Part shown: in pieces, positions 1 through 5,872 of the stretch | Position numbering within the stretch: the stretch's first letter is position 1 | Layout: every line of letters starts with the position of its first letter | From: DATAFO01 sp046728935 | Lineage (GTDB): Bacteria > Actinomycetota > Thermoleophilia > Solirubrobacterales > 70-9 | Assembly (NCBI GenBank): GCA_046728935.1 | Contig: JBKPFS010000008.1 | Span: forward strand, 1-10,327 | Length of the DNA stretch: 10,327 nucleotides | Direction of reading: 5' to 3' | Translations under genes and position numbers: made by a program | Notes under the pieces: model-generated | The model's input: the letters and a program-made list of their open reading frames with translations, nothing else | The model's database searches: none | What the model was told of the DNA's origin: nothing

Positions 1-528
1 GGCGTGCGGGCGAAGGTGTCGAGCTGGCGGCGGATCTCGCCCGCCGGCCTCATCCCGCATGCCAAGGCCTGCGGGCAGTACCTGAACTCGATCCTCGCCA
101 AGGAGGAGACCGCGAAGGCGGGGTACGAGGAGGCGATCCTGCTCGACGAGCGCGGGTTCGCCTGCGAGGGGTCGGGGGAGAACATCTTCGCGGTGCGGAA
201 CGGCGAGCTGGTGACCCCGCCGCACAGCGCCTCGATCCTCGACGGCGTCAGCCGGCGCTCGGTGATCCAGATCGGGGGAGACCTCGGCTACTCGGTGGTC
301 GAGCGGGACCTCGCGCGCGCGGAGCTCTACCTGGCCGAGGAGCTGTTCCTGTGCGGCACGGCCGCCGAGCTGGTCCCGGTGCGCGAGATCGACGACCATC
401 GGCTGGGAGAGCCGGGGGAGATCACGGGGGTGATCCAGCGCAAGTTCGAGGACGCCGTGCACGGCCGCGCGCAGGAGTACGCGGAGTGGCTGGACCCGGT
501 CGAGCAACCGAGTAGAGTCACGTCCTGA
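1..528 (+). CDS. ilvE: Branched-chain amino acid aminotransferase, C-terminal part (5' end outside window)
   Basis: PLP-dependent class IV (fold type IV) aminotransferase, which makes isoleucine, leucine and valine from their 2-oxo acids with glutamate as amino donor; cytosolic. The reading frame is open from base 1, so the gene enters from the left and roughly the first 130-150 residues are missing. Visible family blocks: PHAKACGQYLNS, in which the lysine at visible codon 22 (bases 64-66) matches the PLP lysine of E. coli IlvE; CEGSGENIFAVRNG; TPPHSASILDGVSRRSV; ELYLAEELFLCGTAAELVPVREID, containing the GTAAE phosphate-binding segment; and a C-terminal WLDPV block. It ends in TGA at 526-528. 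The next recognised gene, cimA, belongs to the same isoleucine pathway, which supports IlvE over a D-amino acid aminotransferase or 4-amino-4-deoxychorismate lyase of the same fold. A GTG at base 4 is internal, not a start. Confidence 0.93.
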   Translation, partial: GVRAKVSSWRRISPAGLIPHAKACGQYLNSILAKEETAKAGYEEAILLDERGFACEGSGENIFAVRNGELVTPPHSASILDGVSRRSVIQIGGDLGYSVVERDLARAELYLAEELFLCGTAAELVPVREIDDHRLGEPGEITGVIQRKFEDAVHGRAQEYAEWLDPVEQPSRVTS

Positions 529-581
529 TGCGGCTTCCGATCGGGGCCATCGAGCGAATTAGCACCGCCGCGAGCGCCTAG
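528..581 (+). CDS. Possible 17-residue leader peptide between ilvE and cimA
   Basis: An ATG at 528-530 shares its first base with the ilvE stop codon (TGATG) and opens a frame reading MRLPIGAIERISTAASA, ending in TAG at 579-581. Three of 17 residues are isoleucine, at positions 5, 8 and 11, and one codon is ATT, expected to be uncommon at this GC content, as are CTT and CGA, also present. The stop codon lies in the loop region of the strong hairpin at 567-592. Inference: a leader ORF coupled to ilvE translation whose ribosome could alter the RNA fold ahead of cimA. There is no clear Shine-Dalgarno of its own, so initiation would depend on termination-reinitiation. A chance short ORF is quite possible. 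Confidence 0.3.
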   Translation: MRLPIGAIERISTAASA

Positions 582-631
582 CGCCTCGCGGCCCGGCGGC
601 ATCGCCCGCCTGCCCGCTCGAACCCCCGATC
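539..631 (+). promoter_or_regulatory. Candidate branched regulatory RNA fold upstream of cimA
   Basis: Complementary segments seen directly: 539-546 with 624-631 (8 bp, perfect); 551-556 with 615-620 (6 bp, perfect), separated from the first by a 4x3 internal loop; 567-574 with 585-592 (8 bp), extended by 575-577 with 581-583 across one bulged C and a CTA loop; and 595-599 with 606-610 (5 bp). Together they make a closing stem with two side hairpins, about 30 pairs in 93 bases. The closing stem ends 3 bases before the GAAAGG ribosome binding site of cimA. No T-run follows, so translational control or a non-canonical terminator is more likely than a classical intrinsic terminator. GC richness raises chance pairing; this is a hand fold without energy calculation. 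Confidence 0.4.
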
Positions 632-633
632 CC

Positions 634-639
634 GAAAGG
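634..639 (+). promoter_or_regulatory. Ribosome binding site of cimA
   Basis: GAAAGG, 6 bases before the GTG at 646, is the only purine-rich Shine-Dalgarno-like stretch in the gap. It sets the cimA start, since the protein from this GTG begins exactly at the conserved family N-terminus (KLYDTTLRDG). Confidence 0.6.
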
Positions 640-645
640 CATCAA

Positions 646-2271
646 GTGAGGAAGGTAAAGCTCTACGACACGACGCTCCGCGACGGCATGCAGGGGCAGG
701 GCATGTCGCTCTCGGCGGCCGAGAAGGTCCGGGTCGTGCAGGCCCTGGACCGCCTCGGGGTTCACTACGTGGAGGCCGGTTTCCCTAGCTCGAATCCCAA
801 GGAGGCCGAGCTGTTCGCCCTGCTCCGCGAGGTGGAGCTCACCCACGCGCTCGTGTGCGCGTTCGGGATGACCCGCCGCCGCGGGCTCGCTGCGGAGGAT
901 GATCCGGCCCTGCGCGATCTCGTCGCCGCAGCGGCGCCGGTGTGCACGCTGGTTGGCAAGACCTGGGCGCTTCACCTCGAGAAGGTGACGAAGGTCTCGC
1001 GCGAGGAGAACCTGACGATGATCGTCGACTCGGTCAACTACTGCCGGGCCGAGGGCAAGCGCGTGATCTACGACGCCGAGCACTTCTTCGACGCCTGGCG
1101 CGAGGACTCCGGCTACGCGCTCGAGTGCCTGCGAGCCGCGGTCGCCGCCGGGACGGAGAACGTCACCCTGTGCGATACCAACGGCTCGACCCTGCCGGCC
1201 CAGGTCGCCGGGGCCACGGCCGCGGTGGTCGCCGATCTCGGCGAGCGGGTTGAGGTCGGCATCCACACCCACAACGACGCCGAATGCGCGGTCGCCAACT
1301 CCCTCGCCGCGGTCGAGGCGGGGGCGCGGCTGGTGCAGGGGACGGTGAACGGCTACGGGGAGCGCTGCGGAAACGCGAACCTGATCTCGATCCTGCCCGC
1401 GCTCCAGCTGAAGCTGGGCTTCGAATGCGTCGAGCCGGAGCGGCTGCGGCTGCTCACCGGGACCGCGCACTTCATCGACGAGCTGACGAACACCGCGCCG
1501 GATCCGGATCAGCCGTACGTTGGTCGAAACGCGTTTGCGCACAAGGGCGGCATGCACGTCGCCGGCGTGCAGGCCGACGCGCGCACCTTCGAGCATCTGG
1601 ACCCGAAGCTGGTCGGCAACAGCCGCGACGTGTTGATCTCGGAGCTCTCCGGCAAGGGGTCGGTGCTGAGCCGCGCCGAGGGGGCCGGGATCGAGCTCGA
1701 TGCCGATGCCGCGAAGCGCGCCGTGGACCGGATCAAGGAGCGCGAGCACCGCGGCTACCACTACGAGGCCGCGGATGCCTCGTTCGAGCTCCTCCTCCGC
1801 CGCGAGGCGGGGGAATACCAGCCCCTGTTCCGCCTCGAGAGCTTCCGGGTGATCACCGAGAAGCGCGCCGACGGCCAGGTCGAGACCGAGGCGACGATCA
1901 AGATCTGGGTCGACGGTCGCCGCTGCGTCCGCACCGCGGAGGGCAACGGCCCGGTGAACGCGCTCGACCGCGCGCTTCGCGACGCGATCGGCGAGCTTCA
2001 CCCGCATCTCGCGGACATCGACCTGGTCGACTACAAGGTCCGAATCCTCGACACCCACCACGGCACGGGGGCGGTCACCCGCGTGCTGCTCGACAGCTCC
2101 GACGGGCACTCCTCATGGGGGACGATCGGGGTCTCGGAGAACATCATCGAGGCCTCGTGGGAGGCGCTGGTCGAGTCGCTGGAGTACGCCTTCCAGCCAA
2201 AGCGCCTCGCCACGGATACGCTCCCGCGCGACCTTGAGCCCGGCCGACCGGATACCGCTCGCGCGACCTGA
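646..2271 (+). CDS. cimA: (R)-citramalate synthase
   Basis: Condenses acetyl-CoA with pyruvate to (R)-citramalate, the entry to threonine-independent 2-oxobutyrate and isoleucine synthesis; cytosolic, divalent-metal dependent. The 541-residue length is typical. An HMGL-like TIM barrel covers about residues 4-275. DTTLRDGMQG (8-17) includes the catalytic Arg12 and metal ligand Asp13; HTHND (207-211) supplies metal-binding histidines; GYGERCGNA (236-244) is the family signature. A linker with HKGGMHVAGV (299-308) follows, then a C-terminal LeuA-type allosteric dimer domain (about 390-515), which in relatives binds the end-product amino acid. The long form with IYDAEHFFD (141-149) and the CDTNG block (176-180) match the CimA subgroup better than 2-isopropylmalate or homocitrate synthase, and the ilvE neighbour agrees. 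Start is GTG. The C-terminal coding end overlaps the next gene by 38 bases. Expected control is isoleucine feedback, plus possibly the RNA fold upstream. Confidence 0.93.
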   Translation: MRKVKLYDTTLRDGMQGQGMSLSAAEKVRVVQALDRLGVHYVEAGFPSSNPKEAELFALLREVELTHALVCAFGMTRRRGLAAEDDPALRDLVAAAAPVCTLVGKTWALHLEKVTKVSREENLTMIVDSVNYCRAEGKRVIYDAEHFFDAWREDSGYALECLRAAVAAGTENVTLCDTNGSTLPAQVAGATAAVVADLGERVEVGIHTHNDAECAVANSLAAVEAGARLVQGTVNGYGERCGNANLISILPALQLKLGFECVEPERLRLLTGTAHFIDELTNTAPDPDQPYVGRNAFAHKGGMHVAGVQADARTFEHLDPKLVGNSRDVLISELSGKGSVLSRAEGAGIELDADAAKRAVDRIKEREHRGYHYEAADASFELLLRREAGEYQPLFRLESFRVITEKRADGQVETEATIKIWVDGRRCVRTAEGNGPVNALDRALRDAIGELHPHLADIDLVDYKVRILDTHHGTGAVTRVLLDSSDGHSSWGTIGVSENIIEASWEALVESLEYAFQPKRLATDTLPRDLEPGRPDTARAT

Positions 2272-3400
2272 CCTGGGCGAACGCGAGGAGGAGCTCGTGC
2301 TCGAGTCGCTTCGCTCGGGCCGCCTCTCGCTGGGTCCGATGCTGGAGCTGTTCGAGCGGGAGTTCGCCGGGTGGCTCGACGTGGCCGATGCGGTGGCGGT
2401 CTCGTCGGGGACGGCGGCGCTTCACCTCGGGGTGCGGGCGCTCGGCTGGGGAGACGGCGACGAGGTGATCACGAGCCCGTTCAGCTTCGTCGCCTCCGCC
2501 AACTGCCTCCTCTACGAGGGCGCGGCGCCGGTCTTCTGCGACGTCGACCAGGTCACCCTCAACCTCGACCCGGATGCGGCGAGCGCCGCGGCCTCCGAGC
2601 GCACGGCTGGGATCCTGCCGGTCGACATCCTCGGCTACCCGGCGGCGCTGCCCGCCCTTGAGGCGCTCGCGCGCAAGCGCGGCCTCGGTCTGCTCGAGGA
2701 CGCCTGCGAGGCGCTCGGCGCGGTCGACTCGGAGGGGGTGAAGGTTGGCGCTCGGGGCCATCCCGCCGTCTTCGCCTTCTACGCCAACAAGCAGCTCACC
2801 ACCGGCGAGGGAGGGATGGTCGTGCCCGGGGACGCGGCCGCCGCGGCCCGGATGCGAAGTGAGCGCAACCAGGGCCGGGCCTTGGACATGAGCTGGGTGG
2901 ACCACGAGCGGCTCGGTTTCAATTACCGGCTGACCGAGCTCCAGGCGGCGCTCGGCGTGGCCCAGCTCGAGCGCGTGGACGATCTGCTTGCGGCCCGGGC
3001 GCGGGTGGCATCGATGTACGGCGAGCGGCTGGCCTCGCTCGACTACGGCGCGCCGGCGGGGGAGGGTGATCCCGACGGGCTGGTGCTGCCCTGCGCCGAT
3101 CGCGGCGCGGAGCGGCGGAGCTGGTTCATCTACGCGGTTCGCCTGCCGACGGGCGCCGACCGGGACGCCGTGATCGGGGACCTCGACCAGCGAGGGGTGG
3201 AGGCGAAGGGGTACATGCCGTCGATCCACCTGATGCCGCACTACCGCGAGCGCTTCGGCTTTCGCGAGGGCCAATTCCCCGTCGCCGAGGACGCCTCCGC
3301 ACGGTTGCTGGCGCTGCCGTTCTTCCCGGGGGTCTCCGAGGCCGCGGTTGATCGCGTCTGCGAGGCCCTCGCCGAGGCGCTTCGCGGGCAGTGGGTCTAG
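2234..3400 (+). CDS. DegT/DnrJ/EryC1/StrS-family PLP aminotransferase
   Basis: Fold type I aminotransferase of the sugar-aminotransferase family, whose members transfer an amino group from glutamate or glutamine to nucleotide-linked keto-sugars; the substrate cannot be told from sequence. The 388 residues show the family order: IPLARPDLGEREEELV at the N-terminus; SSGTAALHL (57-65), which holds the PLP phosphate; DEVITSPFSFVASAN (76-90); LLEDACEALGA (153-163), with Asp156 facing the PLP ring nitrogen; FYANKQLTTGEGG (182-194), with Lys186 as Schiff-base lysine; GFNYRLTELQAALG (228-241); and a C-terminal block with GVEAKGYMPSIHLMPHY. Start is TTG at 2234, inside cimA (38-base overlap) and without an evident Shine-Dalgarno. 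It is chosen because conserved IPLARP lies just after it and no ATG occurs before residue 35. The overlap suggests co-transcription with ilvE-cimA. No sugar-biosynthesis genes sit beside it except a dead SDR gene downstream. Confidence 0.88.
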   Translation: MSPADRIPLARPDLGEREEELVLESLRSGRLSLGPMLELFEREFAGWLDVADAVAVSSGTAALHLGVRALGWGDGDEVITSPFSFVASANCLLYEGAAPVFCDVDQVTLNLDPDAASAAASERTAGILPVDILGYPAALPALEALARKRGLGLLEDACEALGAVDSEGVKVGARGHPAVFAFYANKQLTTGEGGMVVPGDAAAAARMRSERNQGRALDMSWVDHERLGFNYRLTELQAALGVAQLERVDDLLAARARVASMYGERLASLDYGAPAGEGDPDGLVLPCADRGAERRSWFIYAVRLPTGADRDAVIGDLDQRGVEAKGYMPSIHLMPHYRERFGFREGQFPVAEDASARLLALPFFPGVSEAAVDRVCEALAEALRGQWV

Positions 3401-3406
3401 CGAAAC

Positions 3407-3439
3407 AACGTGCGGCGGGCTTCGCCCGCCTTAACGTGC
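3407..3439. repeat. 7-bp direct repeats flanking a perfect hairpin
   Basis: AACGTGC occurs at 3407-3413 and again at 3433-3439. Between them is a perfect 7-bp inverted repeat, GGCGGGC (3414-3420) and GCCCGCC (3424-3430), with loop TTC, followed by TT. The layout of a small palindrome between short direct repeats resembles a REP-like or very small inserted element, or it is simply a terminator that has gained a chance repeat. Confidence 0.45.
3414..3430. terminator. Candidate terminator hairpin after the DegT-family gene
   Basis: GGCGGGC-TTC-GCCCGCC begins 13 bases after the TAG of the aminotransferase gene. It is a strong 7-bp all-GC stem with a minimal loop. Only TT follows on the plus strand, so it lacks a proper U-tract. 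Many high-GC actinobacteria appear to use such U-poor hairpins, and being symmetric it could act in both directions. Confidence 0.45.
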
Positions 3440-3825
3440 CCCTGCCGAAACACCCAGCCGCGCCCTGCCGCCTCCACGGCCGTGGCGATGATCTCGCGCA
3501 TGGTCGCGTAGCCGTCGCCGAGGATGTAGCGGCGAGGTGCCCGGCGGCGACGTCGTCGGCGTAGACCAGCGTCATACCTCCGCGGCGTCGCGGGTAGGCG
3601 GCGGCGGATGGCGTCGCGGAACACGTTGTCGAGCCCGGCCGACGCCCAGGGCCCCGCCCGCACACGGTCGCCGGGTTGACGATCACCAGCTCGATCCCCC
3701 GCTCGGCCTCTCGGCCGCTCGGCGGACGGACTCCGGGTCGGCGACGACTTCGTCGCCCCGCTCGACCAGCCGTCGAGCGACCGCGTTACCACCTTGCCCG
3801 TCGCTCCGGTGACCAGAAATCGCAC
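3440..3825 (-). pseudogene. Decayed extended-SDR (NAD-dependent epimerase/reductase-like) gene
   Basis: Recognisable pieces of one extended short-chain dehydrogenase lie in order on the minus strand, in alternating frames. VRFLVTGATGKV, the Rossmann GxxGxxG region (3825-3790, GTG start), is in one frame. NAVARRLVERGDEVVADPESVRRAAER (3787 down to about 3700) is in a second. IELVIVNPATVCGRGP (3695-3648) is in a third. GPWASAGLDNVFRDAIRRRLPA (3654-3589) returns to the first. GGMTLVYADDVAAGHLAA (3581-3528) is again in the third. RYILGDGYATMREIIATAVEAAGRG (3531-3457) is back in the first. At least five frame changes are needed, and the segment carrying the catalytic YxxxK and much of the nucleotide domain is absent. 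It totals about 130 codons against about 320-340 for intact relatives. The RYILG..TMREI block recalls dihydroflavonol-reductase or HpnA-like sugar epimerases. The remnant is tail-to-tail with the DegT-family gene; whether they once worked together is unknown. Confidence 0.82.
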
Positions 3826-3839
3826 TGGTATTCAGGTGA

Positions 3840-3853
3840 GCGCCTTTAGGCGC
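3840..3853. repeat. Small inverted repeat upstream of argH
   Basis: GCGCC (3840-3844) and GGCGC (3849-3853) form a 5-bp stem with loop TTTA, about 30 bases upstream of the argH -10 box and between the pseudogene start and argH. It could be a weak terminator for leftward-facing remains or an operator half-site pair; no known consensus such as an ArgR box is recognisable in it. Confidence 0.25.
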
Positions 3854-3883
3854 GAAAGCAGCATGTCCATTTGTTTCGGACCC

Positions 3884-3889
3884 TATAGT
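3884..3889 (+). promoter_or_regulatory. -10 box of argH (leaderless-type promoter)
   Basis: TATAGT, a near-consensus sigma70/SigA -10 hexamer, ends 8 bases before the argH ATG at 3898. The expected transcription start, about 7-9 bases downstream, is therefore at or next to the A of the ATG. The intervening GTCGTCCGCC-type sequence holds no Shine-Dalgarno. No TTGACA-like -35 is found 16-18 bases upstream. Leaderless mRNAs with TANNNT at this distance are common in actinobacteria. Confidence 0.65.
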
Positions 3890-3897
3890 CGTCCGCC

Positions 3898-5277
3898 ATG
3901 TCCAGGTTCCGGGAGCCACCCGATCCGCTGTTCGCGCGCCTCAACCCCTCCGTCGGCTTCGACCGCCGGCTTTGGCCGGAGGACGTGCGGGGCTCGAAGG
4001 CGCACGCCCGCGCGCTCCAGCGCGCCGGGGTGCTGGACGAAGCCGAGCACGAGCAGATCGAGGCCGGTCTCGACGAGGTGGCCGGCGAGCTCGAGTCCGG
4101 CCGGTTCGACTTCTCCGCGAATGATGAGGACATCCACATGGCGATCGAGCGGCGGCTGACCGAGCTGGTCGGCCCGCTCGGTGGCAAACTGCACACCGGG
4201 CGCTCGCGCAACGACCAGGTCGCGACCGACCTGGCGCTGTTCACTCGGGAGCGCTCACGACGGGCGCTGGAGCTGGCGGGGGCGCTGATGGAGCGCCTGC
4301 TGGGCCTGGCCGAGGCGCACGCCGACTGGCCGATGCCGGGCTACACGCACCTCCAGCGCGCCCAGCCGGTGTACCTCGGCCATCACCTCCTCGCCTACTT
4401 CTGGATGCTGCGCCGCGACGCGACGCGGTTCGCCGCCGCGCGCGCGGCGGCCGAGGAGATGCCGCTCGGGTCCGGCGCCCTCGCCGGGCTCAACTGGGAG
4501 GTCGATCGGGACGGGACCGCGCGCGAGCTCGGGTTCGCCCGCCCGTCGGCGAACTCGATCGACGCGGTCTCCAGCAGGGATTTCGTCCTCGACTACCTGG
4601 CGGCCGCGGCGATCTGCGCCACGCACCTCTCGCGGCTCGGCTCCGAGCTGGTCCTGTGGTCGAGCGCGGAGTTCGGCTTCTGCGAGCCGGACGAGGGGTT
4701 CACCTCGGGTTCGAGCATCATGCCCCAGAAGCGAAACCCGGACGCGGCGGAGTTGCTGCGCGCGAAGGCCCCGAGGATCGCGGCCGGGTTCGGCACCCTC
4801 CTCGGCGTCCTGCACGCGCTTCCGCTCGCCTACAGCAAGGACCTCCAGGAGGACAAGGAGGCGCTGTTCGACGCGGTCGACAACCTCGAGCTTTGCCTGG
4901 AGGCCGCGGAGCGCCTGCTCGCCGGGCTGCGCTTCGACCGCGAGCGGCTAGCGCGGGCGGCCGGCGATGAGCTGCTCGGCGCGACGGACGTCGCCGACCT
5001 CCTGGTGCGAAAGGGGATGCCGTTCCGGGAGGCGCACGGCGTGGTCGGCAGCCTGGTGCGCGCCGCAACGGACAGCGGACGCAGACTTTCCGAGCTGAGC
5101 CCCGATGAGCTTCGGGAGCACAGCGAGCTGCTGGGGGACGAGTACTACGAGGTGCTGCGTGGCGGCTGGATCGAATCCAAGGTCTCGGGCGGTGGCACCG
5201 GCTCAGCGGCGCTCGCCGCGCAGCTCGAGTCGGCGCGCGACGCGCTCGCCGCGGTCCGGGAGGAGGCGAGGGTTTGA
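3898..5277 (+). CDS. argH: Argininosuccinate lyase
   Basis: Splits argininosuccinate into arginine and fumarate, the last step of arginine synthesis; a cytosolic homotetramer of the fumarase/aspartase superfamily. The 459 residues match the usual ArgH length. Motifs: DEDIHMAIERRL (77-88); GKLHTGRSRNDQVATD (96-111); GYTHLQRAQPV (148-158), whose His151 is the catalytic histidine; the superfamily signature GSSIMPQKRNPD (271-282), with the flexible-loop catalytic serine at 272-273; and YSKDLQEDKE further on. GGGTG near the C-terminus is also typical. ATG start, apparently leaderless (see -10 at 3884). The other arginine genes (argCJBDFRG) are not in the window, so argH is separated from them or they lie elsewhere. 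It is followed directly, with a 4-base overlap, by a DNA glycosylase gene. Confidence 0.96.
   Translation: MSRFREPPDPLFARLNPSVGFDRRLWPEDVRGSKAHARALQRAGVLDEAEHEQIEAGLDEVAGELESGRFDFSANDEDIHMAIERRLTELVGPLGGKLHTGRSRNDQVATDLALFTRERSRRALELAGALMERLLGLAEAHADWPMPGYTHLQRAQPVYLGHHLLAYFWMLRRDATRFAAARAAAEEMPLGSGALAGLNWEVDRDGTARELGFARPSANSIDAVSSRDFVLDYLAAAAICATHLSRLGSELVLWSSAEFGFCEPDEGFTSGSSIMPQKRNPDAAELLRAKAPRIAAGFGTLLGVLHALPLAYSKDLQEDKEALFDAVDNLELCLEAAERLLAGLRFDRERLARAAGDELLGATDVADLLVRKGMPFREAHGVVGSLVRAATDSGRRLSELSPDELREHSELLGDEYYEVLRGGWIESKVSGGGTGSAALAAQLESARDALAAVREEARV
5258..5266 (+). promoter_or_regulatory. Ribosome binding site of mpg inside argH
   Basis: GGGAGGAGG, a near-perfect Shine-Dalgarno, lies in the last codons of argH, 7 bases before a TTG at 5274. 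It decides the unusual TTG start and marks translational coupling through the TTGA overlap with the argH stop. Confidence 0.7.
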
Positions 5278-5855
5278 GGGGGCTCGGGCCGGAGTTCTTC
5301 GCCCGCTCCGTGCACGACGTGGCGCGCGAGCTGATCGGCTGCGAGCTGCGATTCGAGGGCGTCGGCGGGGTGATCGTCGAGACAGAGAGCTACGAGCGTG
5401 ACGATCCGGCGTGTCACGCCTACGTCGGCCTCACCCCGCGGACCAAGACCCTCTTCGGTCCGCCGGGCCACGCCTACGTCTACCTCTCCTATGGCATCCA
5501 CAGCTGCCTCAATTTCGTCTGCGAGCCGGAGGGCACGGCGGCGGCGGTTCTGATCCGGGCCCTCGAGCCGCGGTGGGGCATCGAGGAGATGCGACGGCGA
5601 CGGGGGCGCATCGATGAGCGGGAGCTCTGCTCGGGTCCCGGCAAGCTCACCGAGGCGCTCGGCATCGGCCTGGAGCTGGATGGCGCTCCGCTGAGCGCGC
5701 CGCCGTTGACGGTGCGGGCGCGGTCGGCCGAGTGGGCGGCGGTCGAGGTGTTGACGGGGGCGCGCATCGGCATCAGCCGGGCGACCGAGCTGCCGTGGCG
5801 ATTCTGCGCGGCCGGGAGCGAGTTTCTCTCGCGCCCGGGCGCCCGTGCCGCCTAG
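5274..5855 (+). CDS. mpg: DNA-3-methyladenine (alkylpurine) glycosylase, AAG/MPG family
   Basis: Monofunctional base-excision repair enzyme that removes alkylated purines such as 3-methyladenine from DNA. Its 193 residues are normal for the bacterial family. Active-site positions align by eye with human AAG: VETESY (35-40), where Glu38 matches the catalytic Glu125 and Tyr40 matches Tyr127; His48 in ACHAY (His136); Tyr73 in YVYLSYG (the intercalating Tyr162); Asn80 (Asn169); and Arg95 in LIRALEP (Arg182). LCSGPGKLTEALGI (118-131) is a further family block. All key residues are present, so it should be active. Start is TTG at 5274, overlapping the argH TGA by 4 bases and backed by a strong Shine-Dalgarno. 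In other actinobacteria, for example M. tuberculosis, mpg sits beside tyrS; here a PBP gene lies between the two. The stop is 2 bp from the convergent PBP stop. Confidence 0.94.
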   Translation: MRGLGPEFFARSVHDVARELIGCELRFEGVGGVIVETESYERDDPACHAYVGLTPRTKTLFGPPGHAYVYLSYGIHSCLNFVCEPEGTAAAVLIRALEPRWGIEEMRRRRGRIDERELCSGPGKLTEALGIGLELDGAPLSAPPLTVRARSAEWAAVEVLTGARIGISRATELPWRFCAAGSEFLSRPGARAA

Positions 5856-5856
5856 G

Positions 5857-5872
5857 GTCAGCCGGCGCTGAC
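5857..5872. terminator. Hairpin spanning the mpg/PBP convergent junction
   Basis: GTCAGC (5857-5862) and GCTGAC (5867-5872) form a perfect 6-bp stem with loop CGGC. It starts 2 bases after the mpg stop and includes the PBP stop codon and last codons. Being symmetric, it could end transcription from both sides. There is no U-tract on either strand, so it is a weak candidate. Confidence 0.35.

Noticed and set aside
539..645. T-box or other known riboswitch class ahead of cimA
   Set aside because: No T-box TGGNACC bulge or specifier-loop layout, and no motif of a known amino acid riboswitch, can be recognised.
559..2109. Long 516-codon minus-strand open frame opposite cimA
   Set aside because: It is the shadow of a GC-rich coding frame on the opposite strand: Arg/Asp/Val/Leu-heavy with no family motifs, while cimA on the plus strand is unmistakable.
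2144..3274. 376-codon minus-strand frame opposite the DegT-family gene
   Set aside because: An antisense shadow of a high-GC gene with no protein motifs.
3440..3825. SDR fragments as a sequencing-error artefact or as several small real genes
   Set aside because: At least five frame changes plus a missing internal segment are too many for base-call errors, and no fragment has its own ribosome site or complete domain.
3871..3876. TTGTTT as a -35 element for argH
   Set aside because: It is only 7 bases from the TATAGT -10; 16-18 is required.
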